Shown: piece by piece, positions 1 to 6,590 of the stretch
Layout of the letters: every line of letters begins with the position of its first letter
How positions within the stretch are numbered: position 1 is the stretch's first letter
Origin: Saprospiraceae bacterium UBA7328
GTDB lineage: Bacteria; Bacteroidota; Bacteroidia; Chitinophagales; Saprospiraceae
Direction: 5' to 3'
DNA: 6,690 nt
Assembly (NCBI GenBank): GCA_002471345.1
Contig: DKPS01000218.1
Location: forward strand, 1-6,690
The notes under the pieces: model-generated
Told to the model about the DNA's origin: nothing
What the model saw: only the letters and a program-made list of their open reading frames with translations
Databases searched by the model: none
Made by a program: the position numbers and the translations under genes

Positions 1-147
1 TTTCAGCATATGTTTGCCTGATTCAATTTCAATTTCCTTTAACTCTCCATTTCCGATTACACCTTTCTTTTTTCAGTCTAATTAGATTCCAATGACTCTC
101 ATTTTATTGTTCCATTCGGATATCCTGTTGATTATCAAATTTGTCAT
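1..147 (-). pseudogene. Interrupted 5' part of a small conserved-type protein gene, running off the left edge
   Basis: Reading from an ATG at 147-145, one frame gives MTNLIINRISEWNNKMRVIG and one more Ile, then TAA at 84-82, Leu-Asp, TGA at 75-73, and then KKKGVIGNGELKEIEIESGK running to the edge. Both sides of the stops read as one protein, and no shift of frame is needed. From memory, small Bacteroidota proteins share this pattern (SEWNNK, then IYLDGKK, then G-GE-KE-EI--GKH-L-AK). On that basis TAA replaces a Tyr codon and TGA a Gly codon, one base change each. The start is preceded by purine-rich sequence (AAAAAGAGTGAAAA). The simplest reading is a recently inactivated gene. Sequencing error or stop-codon readthrough are alternatives. 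The function of the family is unknown to me, and the 3' part lies outside the window. Confidence 0.68.
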
Positions 148-208
148 TTTTCACTCTTTTTAATACCCTACGACGGTTGCAGAAACGACAGTCTGATCGA
201 ATGCGTGG

Positions 209-218
209 AACGGCCGTT
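209..218. repeat. 10-base perfect palindrome AACGGCCGTT
   Basis: AACGGCCGTT is its own reverse complement and sits in a small GC-richer patch, about 60 bases upstream of the interrupted edge gene's start. It could be a protein-binding site. It could also be chance, since ten-base palindromes are not rare. Confidence 0.25.
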
Positions 219-305
219 TTATACTTTGTTGAACTTACGTTATTTACTATTTATATTCGGCTTTTTTGTTTCTTGAAAATGAATAAAATAGGAAGCTTCT
301 AAATG

Positions 306-317
306 AGACATATGTCT
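306..317. repeat. 12-base perfect palindrome AGACATATGTCT
   Basis: AGACATATGTCT is a perfect palindrome without a spacer, so it is more like a dimer-binding DNA site than an RNA hairpin. It lies 24 bases from the second palindrome at 342-358, in DNA with no gene. Its position about 160 bases upstream of the broken edge gene is compatible with an old control region. No regulator is identifiable. Confidence 0.3.
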
Positions 318-341
318 TTTACATTTACTCTAATCTAAGTA

Positions 342-358
342 TAAACGCAATGCGTTTA
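342..358. repeat. 17-base inverted repeat, two 8-base arms around one A
   Basis: TAAACGCA and TGCGTTTA flank a single A. The one-base centre is too tight for an RNA hairpin loop, so a binding site for a dimeric regulator is more likely than a terminator. It is the longest symmetric element noticed in the gap. No known operator is matched. Confidence 0.35.
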
Positions 359-684
359 ATTACTAATGTGGACAATTAATAAGACAGATTGATTGTCATG
401 AAGAATAATGGGATCTTTTAGAATAGGTTAGAAAGTTTTTTAATAGTCTGTATTTATCTAAAAAATTCATTGAAGAAACAGGATAGTGTCTTACTACTGA
501 ATAAGCGAGGGATAAATTAAAGGATGTCATAACATAATGCCTAGTCTTGAAGCAGGAGAGATTCGGTGATTATCCTGTGTTATAGATTATAAGTATGTAC
601 AGTTTTTTAGCTACACTTTTATCTATAATTGTCTTTTAAGTATAAAAGGTTGATACGGGTAGTTGTGGTTGTAAAATTTCGAGA

Positions 685-3600
685 TCACTCTTTTATACCT
701 TCCAGACTTAGTCGCAACTCTTCATACCTTTCATAGACATCTTGGCCAGGTGCCTGATCTGAATCACCAAGTATATTGTATAGATATGATATTTGATCAA
801 CTAATCTAGGAAGCTCATATATGCCTTCTTTAGTTTTTAACTGAGTAATATTTGTATCGACTTTGGATAATCGATCTCTATCTTCATCCTTTTTATCTTT
901 ATTCTCGAGTAGCGTTTCCTTCTCTTTTTCCAATTTATCTAGTTGCATTCTGGCTTCGCTCAGTAGATTTTTAATTTGACGATGGATAGTGACTTGTTTT
1001 TGGATGTCTTCTTTACTAACATATGCTTCGATTCTTGGATCCATCAATAGCTCAAGTGACTGTTCGTATACCTGTCCATCCAATGTAAGTCGAATAATAT
1101 ACCGTCCAGGGGCTGCAAATGGACCGCCTTTATAACTGCGGTTTTCATCTTCATGCCAGGGGCCACTTTCTGTCATATTCCATCGATATCTGTTAAAGCC
1201 AAGATGAGTAGACAGGCTGTTATCGACGATATATTCTACTTGATTGGTAGACATGTTTTCTATCGTTTCCTCGGGGATTTCGTTTTCATCATCATTGCTA
1301 AAGAAGGTATTGATCACGTCACCTTGGCTATTTATAATTTCTAGTTGAATAGGTTCAGAGATAGAATCTGCAATGGTATAGTCTATTATGACTGCAGGTC
1401 TTGGGTATGTAGGCATACTGCTAGCTCGTGCCCCTGAAGGATATTTGTATCGATATGTATTTTTGGGTTTATATAGTTTATTCTTGCTCCAGTCCAGAGA
1501 TTCCATTTGAGAAAGAGTAGAAATATTATCTAATATCCAGAATGAACGACCCATAGTTGATAAAACAAGATCACCACGATGAATCTTTATATCTGTCACT
1601 GGTGTCAAAGGTAGATTTTGTTGAAAGGAAGACCAGGTTTCTCCATCATCCATAGAAATAAATAATCCATCTTCTGTGCCAGCATATAAATGTCCTTCTG
1701 CTGCCGGGTCTTCTCTAATCACTCTGCAAGGGTTATCTGGAGCTATCCCATTGGTAATTAAATCCCAAGTTTTACCATAGTTCTCAGTCTTATAAATATA
1801 AGGCTTTGAATCTCCTAACTGATATCTTAATATACATGCATATGCTTTGGCTGGGTCGTGGGGAGAAGGTTCTACTGCATCGACTCTGCCTCCAGATGGT
1901 AGGCCACGAGGTGTAACATTTGACCAGTTAGCACCTCCATCTCGAGTGATGTGTATGGGGCCATCATTTGCACCTACCCAGATGAGGCCTTTTTTAATCG
2001 GAGACTCTCTGATCGCATATATAGTACTATAATATTCCTCTCCTGTAATGTCTCTAGTGATTGGACTACCAGAAATCACCTGTTTATCTGCTTCGAATGC
2101 TGTAAGGTCCGGAGAAAGAGTTGTCCAAGTCTTCCCTTCATCTGTAGTCATATGCACATATTGAGAGCAGTGATAGACCACATCAGGATCATGTGGTGAA
2201 ACATGAATAGGGGAGACTCTTTGAAAACGATACTTTAAATCTTTAGGATTGTGGCCATACATATTGGATGCACCGACATAGTAAGATTGCTCAGTCCCTG
2301 TGCTCTTGTTAAAGACACCAAATCTTCCTTTGCAATTAGAATAAACGATATTAGGGTTCCCTGGTTTTGGAATTGCAGGTCCAGTTTCACAACCACCTGT
2401 ATTCATGATATATCCGGTACCTGGAGCTTGAATGCCATAAGGTGCCATCACAGGTACTGAGACTGTTGAATAGTTGTCTTGTTGACCACCATAGACCCAA
2501 TAAGGATGTTGATCATCAACAGCTATTTGATAGATTTCGGCAGTTGGTTGGTTAAACTGTGTAGACCATGTCTTTCCTCCATTTAGAGTAACATTAGCAC
2601 CGCCGTCGTTGGATTGAATAAATATATCAGTATCGTCAGGGTTGATCCAGATATCATGATTGTCACCATGTGGTGAGGATATTCTATTCCAGGTTTTTCC
2701 CCCATCAATAGATTTATGATAAGGTCCTGCCATTGAGTAGATCACATCAATATTATTGGGGTCCACTTTTATATTAGTATAGTAAAAGGGTCTATTGCGT
2801 ATGCCTTTGTGATCCGAAACTTGAGAAAAGGAACTCCCCTGATCTATGGATTTATAAAGACCTCCTTCTTCAAGAGGGGCTTCAACTAGTGCATAGACTA
2901 CTTTGGAGTCTGCAGCACTCACGGCTATATCAATTTTACCAACCAAGTCCTTAGGTAAACTGTCTTCGATCTTATCCCAAGTCATACCGGCATCTATTGA
3001 CTTGTAGATACCTCCTTCTTCTGATGTCCCACCACTTATGATAGTCCAAGGTTTTCTTTGAGCCTTCCAGGCCGCGGCATAGAGTATGTCTGGATTAGAA
3101 GGCATCATTTCAATGTCCAAGAATCCTGTCTTTGAAGAAACAAAAAGCACCTTTTGCCACGATCTGCCACCATCAGTTGTTTTATAAATACCCCTTTCCT
3201 CATTGTCATCAAATGCTTGACCTATTGCAGCCACATATACGATGTTATGATTAACTGGATGTATCCTTACAGCACCTATCTGTCCCACATTATCTAATCC
3301 AATGTGTGTCCAATTATCACCACCATCTATGGATTTATACATGCCTTTGCCTGATATGATATTGCTTCTCAATCCATCGGATCCTGTACCTACGTAAATT
3401 ATGTTGGGGTCATTTTGTGCAACTGATATAGCTCCAATAGATGGTGTATTAAAGAATCCGTCTGAGATATTACTCCATGTATTACCATAGTCCTCTGTTT
3501 TCCAGACTCCACCTCCTGTAGCACCCATATAAAAGGTTGAAGGTTGGCTTGCAATGCCAGCAACTGCAGTTACCCGTCCTCCTCTGTAGGGACCGAGGTT

Positions 3601-3693
3601 ACGATACTGAAAAGACTCTAGATTTTGTGCTTGTATATCACAACAGCAAAATAAGATGAGCAGAATACTTTGAATACGGATGAGATGGTTCAT
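685..3693 (-). CDS. Secreted BNR/Asp-box beta-propeller protein, VPS10/sortilin-like
   Basis: The 1002-residue product starts with a Sec-type signal peptide (basic start, hydrophobic core about 9-15, likely cut near residue 22 or 23). The Cys triplet at 16-18 follows Phe, which argues against a lipoprotein. Residues 33-45 (NLGPYRGGRVTAV) and the propeller are typical of the large proteins annotated as VPS10 domain-containing or BNR-repeat glycosyl hydrolases. About eleven Asp boxes are visible, near 65, 120, 171, 231, 281, 327, 369, 516, 583, 635 and 680; the one at 281-289 ends in Phe instead of Trp. A GGQQDN motif lies at 402-407. A beta-rich module follows at about 765-885, then a charged, probably coiled-coil tail at about 895-950. 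There is no type IX secretion tail. Members are called hydrolases mostly by fold; I see no catalytic proof. Start: only this ATG keeps the signal peptide. Confidence 0.88.
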   Translation of the reverse strand: MNHLIRIQSILLILFCCCDIQAQNLESFQYRNLGPYRGGRVTAVAGIASQPSTFYMGATGGGVWKTEDYGNTWSNISDGFFNTPSIGAISVAQNDPNIIYVGTGSDGLRSNIISGKGMYKSIDGGDNWTHIGLDNVGQIGAVRIHPVNHNIVYVAAIGQAFDDNEERGIYKTTDGGRSWQKVLFVSSKTGFLDIEMMPSNPDILYAAAWKAQRKPWTIISGGTSEEGGIYKSIDAGMTWDKIEDSLPKDLVGKIDIAVSAADSKVVYALVEAPLEEGGLYKSIDQGSSFSQVSDHKGIRNRPFYYTNIKVDPNNIDVIYSMAGPYHKSIDGGKTWNRISSPHGDNHDIWINPDDTDIFIQSNDGGANVTLNGGKTWSTQFNQPTAEIYQIAVDDQHPYWVYGGQQDNYSTVSVPVMAPYGIQAPGTGYIMNTGGCETGPAIPKPGNPNIVYSNCKGRFGVFNKSTGTEQSYYVGASNMYGHNPKDLKYRFQRVSPIHVSPHDPDVVYHCSQYVHMTTDEGKTWTTLSPDLTAFEADKQVISGSPITRDITGEEYYSTIYAIRESPIKKGLIWVGANDGPIHITRDGGANWSNVTPRGLPSGGRVDAVEPSPHDPAKAYACILRYQLGDSKPYIYKTENYGKTWDLITNGIAPDNPCRVIREDPAAEGHLYAGTEDGLFISMDDGETWSSFQQNLPLTPVTDIKIHRGDLVLSTMGRSFWILDNISTLSQMESLDWSKNKLYKPKNTYRYKYPSGARASSMPTYPRPAVIIDYTIADSISEPIQLEIINSQGDVINTFFSNDDENEIPEETIENMSTNQVEYIVDNSLSTHLGFNRYRWNMTESGPWHEDENRSYKGGPFAAPGRYIIRLTLDGQVYEQSLELLMDPRIEAYVSKEDIQKQVTIHRQIKNLLSEARMQLDKLEKEKETLLENKDKKDEDRDRLSKVDTNITQLKTKEGIYELPRLVDQISYLYNILGDSDQAPGQDVYERYEELRLSLEGIKE

Positions 3694-4078
3694 AACTATT
3701 GTTGTTATAATCTAAGGTATTCATTCTTTAACAATTTATATGACTAAGATTGTAGAGTATCGTGATGGCTGTAATCATTTTTGGATTAGTCGCTTTTTAT
3801 TGTGATGGCATCCTCTGCGGCTAATAATTGAAGCATGTGTATGAGGTGCACTTTTTCTTGTTATTGAACAAAATTAGTTCATAATTAGATCTTCAACCCC
3901 ATAATTTCCTGATCATAACCATATTAGGGTTGTTATATGAAATTTTAGTATCTGAAAACTTCCATACTAATCTTCTATTCAGACAAGAGCTGAGCATTAA
4001 TTTTGAGAGTATAATCACCAGTAGTCTTTTTTTTAGCAAAAAGATCTTTCCTGAGCATCATCAGTTCAAAGCATCATT
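3694..4078. other. 385-base gap holding the probable promoter of the BNR/sortilin-like gene
   Basis: Apart from the promoter candidate at 3869-3896, no established gene is visible. Two short minus-strand frames exist. One at 3975-4061 has 28 codons and begins 17 bases beyond the stop of the 74-residue gene. The other, at 3786-3851, has 21 codons from a GTG inside the presumed leader and reads like a real C-terminus (MLQLLAAEDAITIKSD from an internal ATG). Both are short enough to arise by chance. An imperfect inverted repeat (TCATAACC at 3913-3920 with GGTT at 3928-3931 and TATGA at 3936-3940) sits just upstream of the promoter. No clear terminator for the 74-residue gene was found. Confidence 0.5.
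3869..3896 (-). promoter_or_regulatory. Candidate Bacteroidota-type promoter for the BNR/sortilin-like gene
   Basis: On the minus strand, TTG (3896-3894) is followed after exactly 17 bases by TAATTTTG (3876-3869). This matches the Bacteroidota primary sigma factor pattern of TTG near -33 and TAnnTTTG near -7, with spacing in the accepted range. Transcription would begin near 3862-3865 and give an untranslated leader of about 170 bases. It is the only full match I found in the gene-free stretches. Confidence 0.45.
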
Positions 4079-4303
4079 TCATTCAATGATTTCGTAATCG
4101 ATACTTAGTTTTCGCAATGCTCTAAAAGCAGAACTAGAATTTTTATTTTCTATCTCAATATCTACAGGATCCCCTTCTAAAAGAATATCTGTAAGCTCAT
4201 TGGACAAGGAATCGTTCATATTAGACGAAATTTCTATTATGCATCTGGCTATCGCTCTTCTGTCTGGCCTCTGAGCATCACATGACAATAGGTTTAACTT
4301 CAT
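4079..4303 (-). CDS. Small protein of unknown function, possibly with an L7/L12 C-terminal-domain-like fold
   Basis: The 74-residue acidic protein has no signal peptide or membrane segment, so it should be cytoplasmic. The layout read from sequence is: strand 2-8 (KLNLLSC), helix about 14-26, helix about 33-43, strand 46-51 (PVDIEI), helix about 55-66, strand 68-73. This beta-alpha-alpha-beta-alpha-beta order, and an ending like ALRKLSIDYEII, resemble the C-terminal domain of ribosomal protein L7/L12, which folds as a compact unit and binds translation factors. The protein lacks the L7/L12 N-terminal dimerisation part and hinge, so it is not rplL itself. The ATG is the only good start; the nearest purine-rich GAGAGG is about 19 bases upstream, too far for a normal ribosome site. 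It lies 145 bases after truA and before a 385-base gap. Gene reality is likely; the fold is inference. Confidence 0.62.
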   Translation of the reverse strand: MKLNLLSCDAQRPDRRAIARCIIEISSNMNDSLSNELTDILLEGDPVDIEIENKNSSSAFRALRKLSIDYEIIE

Positions 4304-4338
4304 ATTTTGTATTTATTTTTCTACCTCTCAATCCCTTT

Positions 4339-4364
4339 TACAAAACCGAGTATATCGGTTCGTA
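4339..4364 (-). other. Bulged stem-loop between truA and the 74-residue gene
   Basis: On the minus strand AACCGA and TCGGTT form a six-base-pair stem around TATAC. A G-U pair, a bulge and a further TAC/GTA pairing extend it to about ten pairs. It lies about 85 bases after the truA stop and 36 bases before the next start. Only a short TTTTG follows the inner stem, so it is a poor intrinsic terminator. It could be a weak terminator for truA or a leader structure of the small gene. Confidence 0.35.
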
Positions 4365-4448
4365 CTGAGCTAATAGAGCGCATAGACTCCGAAGGTTTGA
4401 CCAAAACATTCAACCAATTTAAATCAGGAAATGCCTTCCTTACTACCA

Positions 4449-5243
4449 CTAAGCAAGTCCATCCTTCAACAATCTGATCAAAAGATGTGAATCATTCAGA
4501 TCCAAAAATGGATACTCCACTTTGCTTAGAAAAAGGCCATTAGGAAGAGCAGGACTTTTCTGTTTCAATTCTTTTTCTTGATTGAGAATACTCTCGAATT
4601 CGTCTAAAGACATTTTTCCACTGCCTACCTTCAAAAGAAAGAAAATACAATACCTTACCATTCCTCTAAGAAAACGATTACTCGTAATGGTAAACCTCAA
4701 TCGGCCCTCTTTCTCATTTACAAACAGCTCACAATTATTGATATTACATAGCGTGTTTTTATACACGTCTGGCTGCTTGCACATGGATTTAAAATCTTTA
4801 GTCTCTAGGATTAAGGCAGTACATTTTCTCATCACATCAAAGTCTAATGTCAAATCCTCATAGAAAGAACTGTATCTGATGAGTATAGGGTCTTTTTTCC
4901 AATGAATGAAATAGTCATAAGTACGAGCTATGGCATCATATCTGCAATGCTGGCCTTCTTTGACCTCGATGATTTCAAAAACTGTAATATCATCTGGTAA
5001 GTTTTTATTGAGTAGAAATTTTAAATCAAAAGAAGGCGCTGTATCAATATTGATTTGTACAACGTATTGGCTGGCATGAACACCTGCATCAGTGCGTCCA
5101 CATCCGTAAGCAGTAACCTCTTTTTTAAAGAGGTGAGAGAGGGTTTGTTCTAGAACTTCTTGGATCGTGTTCAGAGTATTCTTTTGTTTCTGCCACCCAC
5201 TGTATCCACTTCCGTCATATCCTAAGTGTAGGAAGTACCGCAT
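4449..5243 (-). CDS. truA: tRNA pseudouridine(38-40) synthase TruA
   Basis: TruA converts uridines 38, 39 and 40 in the tRNA anticodon stem-loop to pseudouridine, in the cytoplasm and without cofactor. The 264-residue length is normal. Diagnostic sequence includes YDGSGYSGWQ at 9-18, then the catalytic motif GCGRTDAGVHA at 47-57 with nucleophile Asp52. The conserved ARTYDYF segment is at 106-112, NRFLRGMVR at 189-197, and the closing SPALPNGLFLSKVEYP at 230-245. All expected key residues are present, so it should be active. The ATG gives the standard N-terminus (MRYFLHLGYDG). It is preceded by AT-rich sequence without a Shine-Dalgarno site, as is usual in Bacteroidota. It follows the oxidoreductase gene by 60 bases with no obvious terminator or clean promoter between, so read-through from upstream is plausible. 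No functional tie to its neighbours is evident. Confidence 0.96.
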   Translation of the reverse strand: MRYFLHLGYDGSGYSGWQKQKNTLNTIQEVLEQTLSHLFKKEVTAYGCGRTDAGVHASQYVVQINIDTAPSFDLKFLLNKNLPDDITVFEIIEVKEGQHCRYDAIARTYDYFIHWKKDPILIRYSSFYEDLTLDFDVMRKCTALILETKDFKSMCKQPDVYKNTLCNINNCELFVNEKEGRLRFTITSNRFLRGMVRYCIFFLLKVGSGKMSLDEFESILNQEKELKQKSPALPNGLFLSKVEYPFLDLNDSHLLIRLLKDGLA

Positions 5244-5303
5244 TTATGAATTATTTGAAGTAAAACAGGTCAAAAAGTAAAACATAGAGGTTTGAAATTT
5301 TCA

Positions 5304-6590
5304 TTATATCAACTTCCAAGCTTTTCTCGCCTTGCGACCCAGCAATTTATTCGCTTTTCTATTACCGATGAATTTTTCCTTCTCTGGATTCCATTTTAAT
5401 TTTTTTCCTAACCTCCAAGAAATAAGTCCAAGATGCATGGGAAGCGTCATTTCACGAGCATATTCTAAATTGGATTCTGGTTGTGTGCGGGACTTCACTG
5501 CATCTACAAAGTTCTGTTGATGTCCAGGAGAACGTGGAATTGAAATCGGCACTTCTGGCAAATCTGTTACGGTCTCTCCATTAATTGTAATTTCTCGTTT
5601 GGAATAGTCACACATCAATGTACCATTTTTTCCTTCGAAGTAAGCACCAATGCTTCTATCCTTAGCACCAGGTAGCATAGGAGGTTCAGTAGTCCAGTGA
5701 ATGTTGAGGTTATCAAATTCATAGTCAATATCTATCCATTCAGGTGTGTCAGAAAGTCCTTTGGATTCCTCTCCTCGTGCAGTTATGGATCTCAATCCTT
5801 TTGGTCGTAAAGACATATATACGACATCAGCTATATGGCACCAGAAATCTGCAAACATTCCACCTGAATAGTCCAGGAAGTACCTGTAAGTGAAATGACA
5901 TCTCTCAGGAAAGTATGCTCTTTCAGGTGCTGGCCCTTGCCACATATCCCAGTTTAATGTACTTGGTATAGGTTGTCCTTTTGTCATTTTTAATTCAGGA
6001 GAACCACCTGTTTTCCATAATCGTACGGTATGAATATCACCAAGTATCCCTGATTGAATAATCTCAGTAACTCTATGATAATTGTCACCTGCATGGATTT
6101 GAGTGCCTAATTGAAATATACTGCCATGCTTCTTTTGAGCAGCCAACATCTTTTGTCCTTCACGGACGTCATATGATAATGGCTTTTCACCATAAACATC
6201 CTGTCCTGCCTGAAAAGCCAAAGTTCCAATAGTTGCGTGCCAGTGATCAGGAGTTGCACACGTAATTGCATCAATATCTTGTCTGTCCAAAATGTGTCTG
6301 AAGTCTTCGTAGGTATCAACTTTCCAATCCGGATGTATCGCGGCCAGATTGCTTATGCTTGAAGCCAGATGTGTTTGATCAACATCACAAAGAGCAACAA
6401 TCTTTACCTCCGGTAATTGGGCAAACCAATTTATATGATTATTTCCCATTTCTCCTACACCTATATGTGCTACACGCAAGGTGTCACTTGGCGCCACGCC
6501 CTTCATCGACCATGGAAGGATTGTTAAACCCAGTGTTCCTAAGCCACTTTTCTTAAGAAATGTTCTTCTGCCTTGTTGGAGTCCTTTCAT
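5304..6590 (-). CDS. Tat-exported Gfo/Idh/MocA family NAD(P)-dependent oxidoreductase
   Basis: Members of this family oxidise or reduce sugars, inositols and related compounds using tightly bound or free NAD(P). The 428-residue product begins with a twin-arginine signal (RRTFLKK at 8-14, then a hydrophobic stretch ending near 33), so it should be exported folded with its cofactor. The Rossmann domain shows GVGEMG at 44-49, an acidic residue at the end of the second strand (Asp69), TPDHWHA at 113-119 and the conserved EKP at 135-137. The C-terminal domain has GGMFADFWCHIAD at 243-255. There Asp248 and His252 keep the D-x3-H spacing of the catalytic pair in inositol dehydrogenase. Residues 401-428 form a basic tail. 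The start is set by the Tat signal. GH109-type glycosidases share this fold and signal, so substrate and even reaction stay open. No promoter match lies in the 100 bases upstream within the window. Confidence 0.93.
   Translation of the reverse strand: MKGLQQGRRTFLKKSGLGTLGLTILPWSMKGVAPSDTLRVAHIGVGEMGNNHINWFAQLPEVKIVALCDVDQTHLASSISNLAAIHPDWKVDTYEDFRHILDRQDIDAITCATPDHWHATIGTLAFQAGQDVYGEKPLSYDVREGQKMLAAQKKHGSIFQLGTQIHAGDNYHRVTEIIQSGILGDIHTVRLWKTGGSPELKMTKGQPIPSTLNWDMWQGPAPERAYFPERCHFTYRYFLDYSGGMFADFWCHIADVVYMSLRPKGLRSITARGEESKGLSDTPEWIDIDYEFDNLNIHWTTEPPMLPGAKDRSIGAYFEGKNGTLMCDYSKREITINGETVTDLPEVPISIPRSPGHQQNFVDAVKSRTQPESNLEYAREMTLPMHLGLISWRLGKKLKWNPEKEKFIGNRKANKLLGRKARKAWKLI

Larger units (their letters stand above)
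148..684. other. Long gap with no recognisable gene
   Basis: This stretch separates the stop of the BNR/sortilin-like gene from the interrupted edge gene. I read both strands and found no frame that looks like a protein. Most of it is very AT-rich, but about 168-218 is visibly richer in GC than its surroundings. It contains three perfect short palindromes, listed separately, and a loose AT-rich inverted repeat (580-587 with 621-628, 8-base arms). There is no hairpin followed by a T-run that would clearly end transcription of the gene at 685-3693. I see no TAnnTTTG promoter for the edge gene. Confidence 0.6.

Noticed and set aside
168..240. Possible integron attC-like site (GTTCAAC on the minus strand near 227-233)
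   Set aside because: No matching GTTRRRY partner with the needed paired inner boxes was found, and no integrase is present in the window.
1153..2460. Several plus-strand open frames of about 60 to 80 codons opposite the BNR/sortilin-like gene
   Set aside because: They lie wholly within a well-supported long gene, show no recognisable protein features and are low-complexity shadows of the coding strand.
3765..3824. 19-codon hydrophobic plus-strand frame (MAVIIFGLVAFYCDGILCG)
   Set aside because: It is very short, has no ribosome site or promoter, and lies opposite the leader of the BNR/sortilin-like gene.
4020..4050. A possible terminator around AAAGATCTTT and the T-run near 4026-4034
   Set aside because: AAAGATCTTT has no loop, and the T-run is on the plus strand, which carries no gene ending here.
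4582..4863. 93-codon plus-strand frame opposite truA
   Set aside because: It is fully inside truA, whose motifs are unmistakable; the antisense product has no family resemblance.
5271..5280. Near-match to the TAnnTTTG promoter box ahead of truA (TACTTTTTG on the minus strand)
   Set aside because: It is one base too long between the two halves and no well-placed TTG was found upstream.
6107..6319. 70-codon minus-strand frame overlapping the oxidoreductase gene in another frame
   Set aside because: It is a frame-shifted reading of the Rossmann domain with no start signal or family match.
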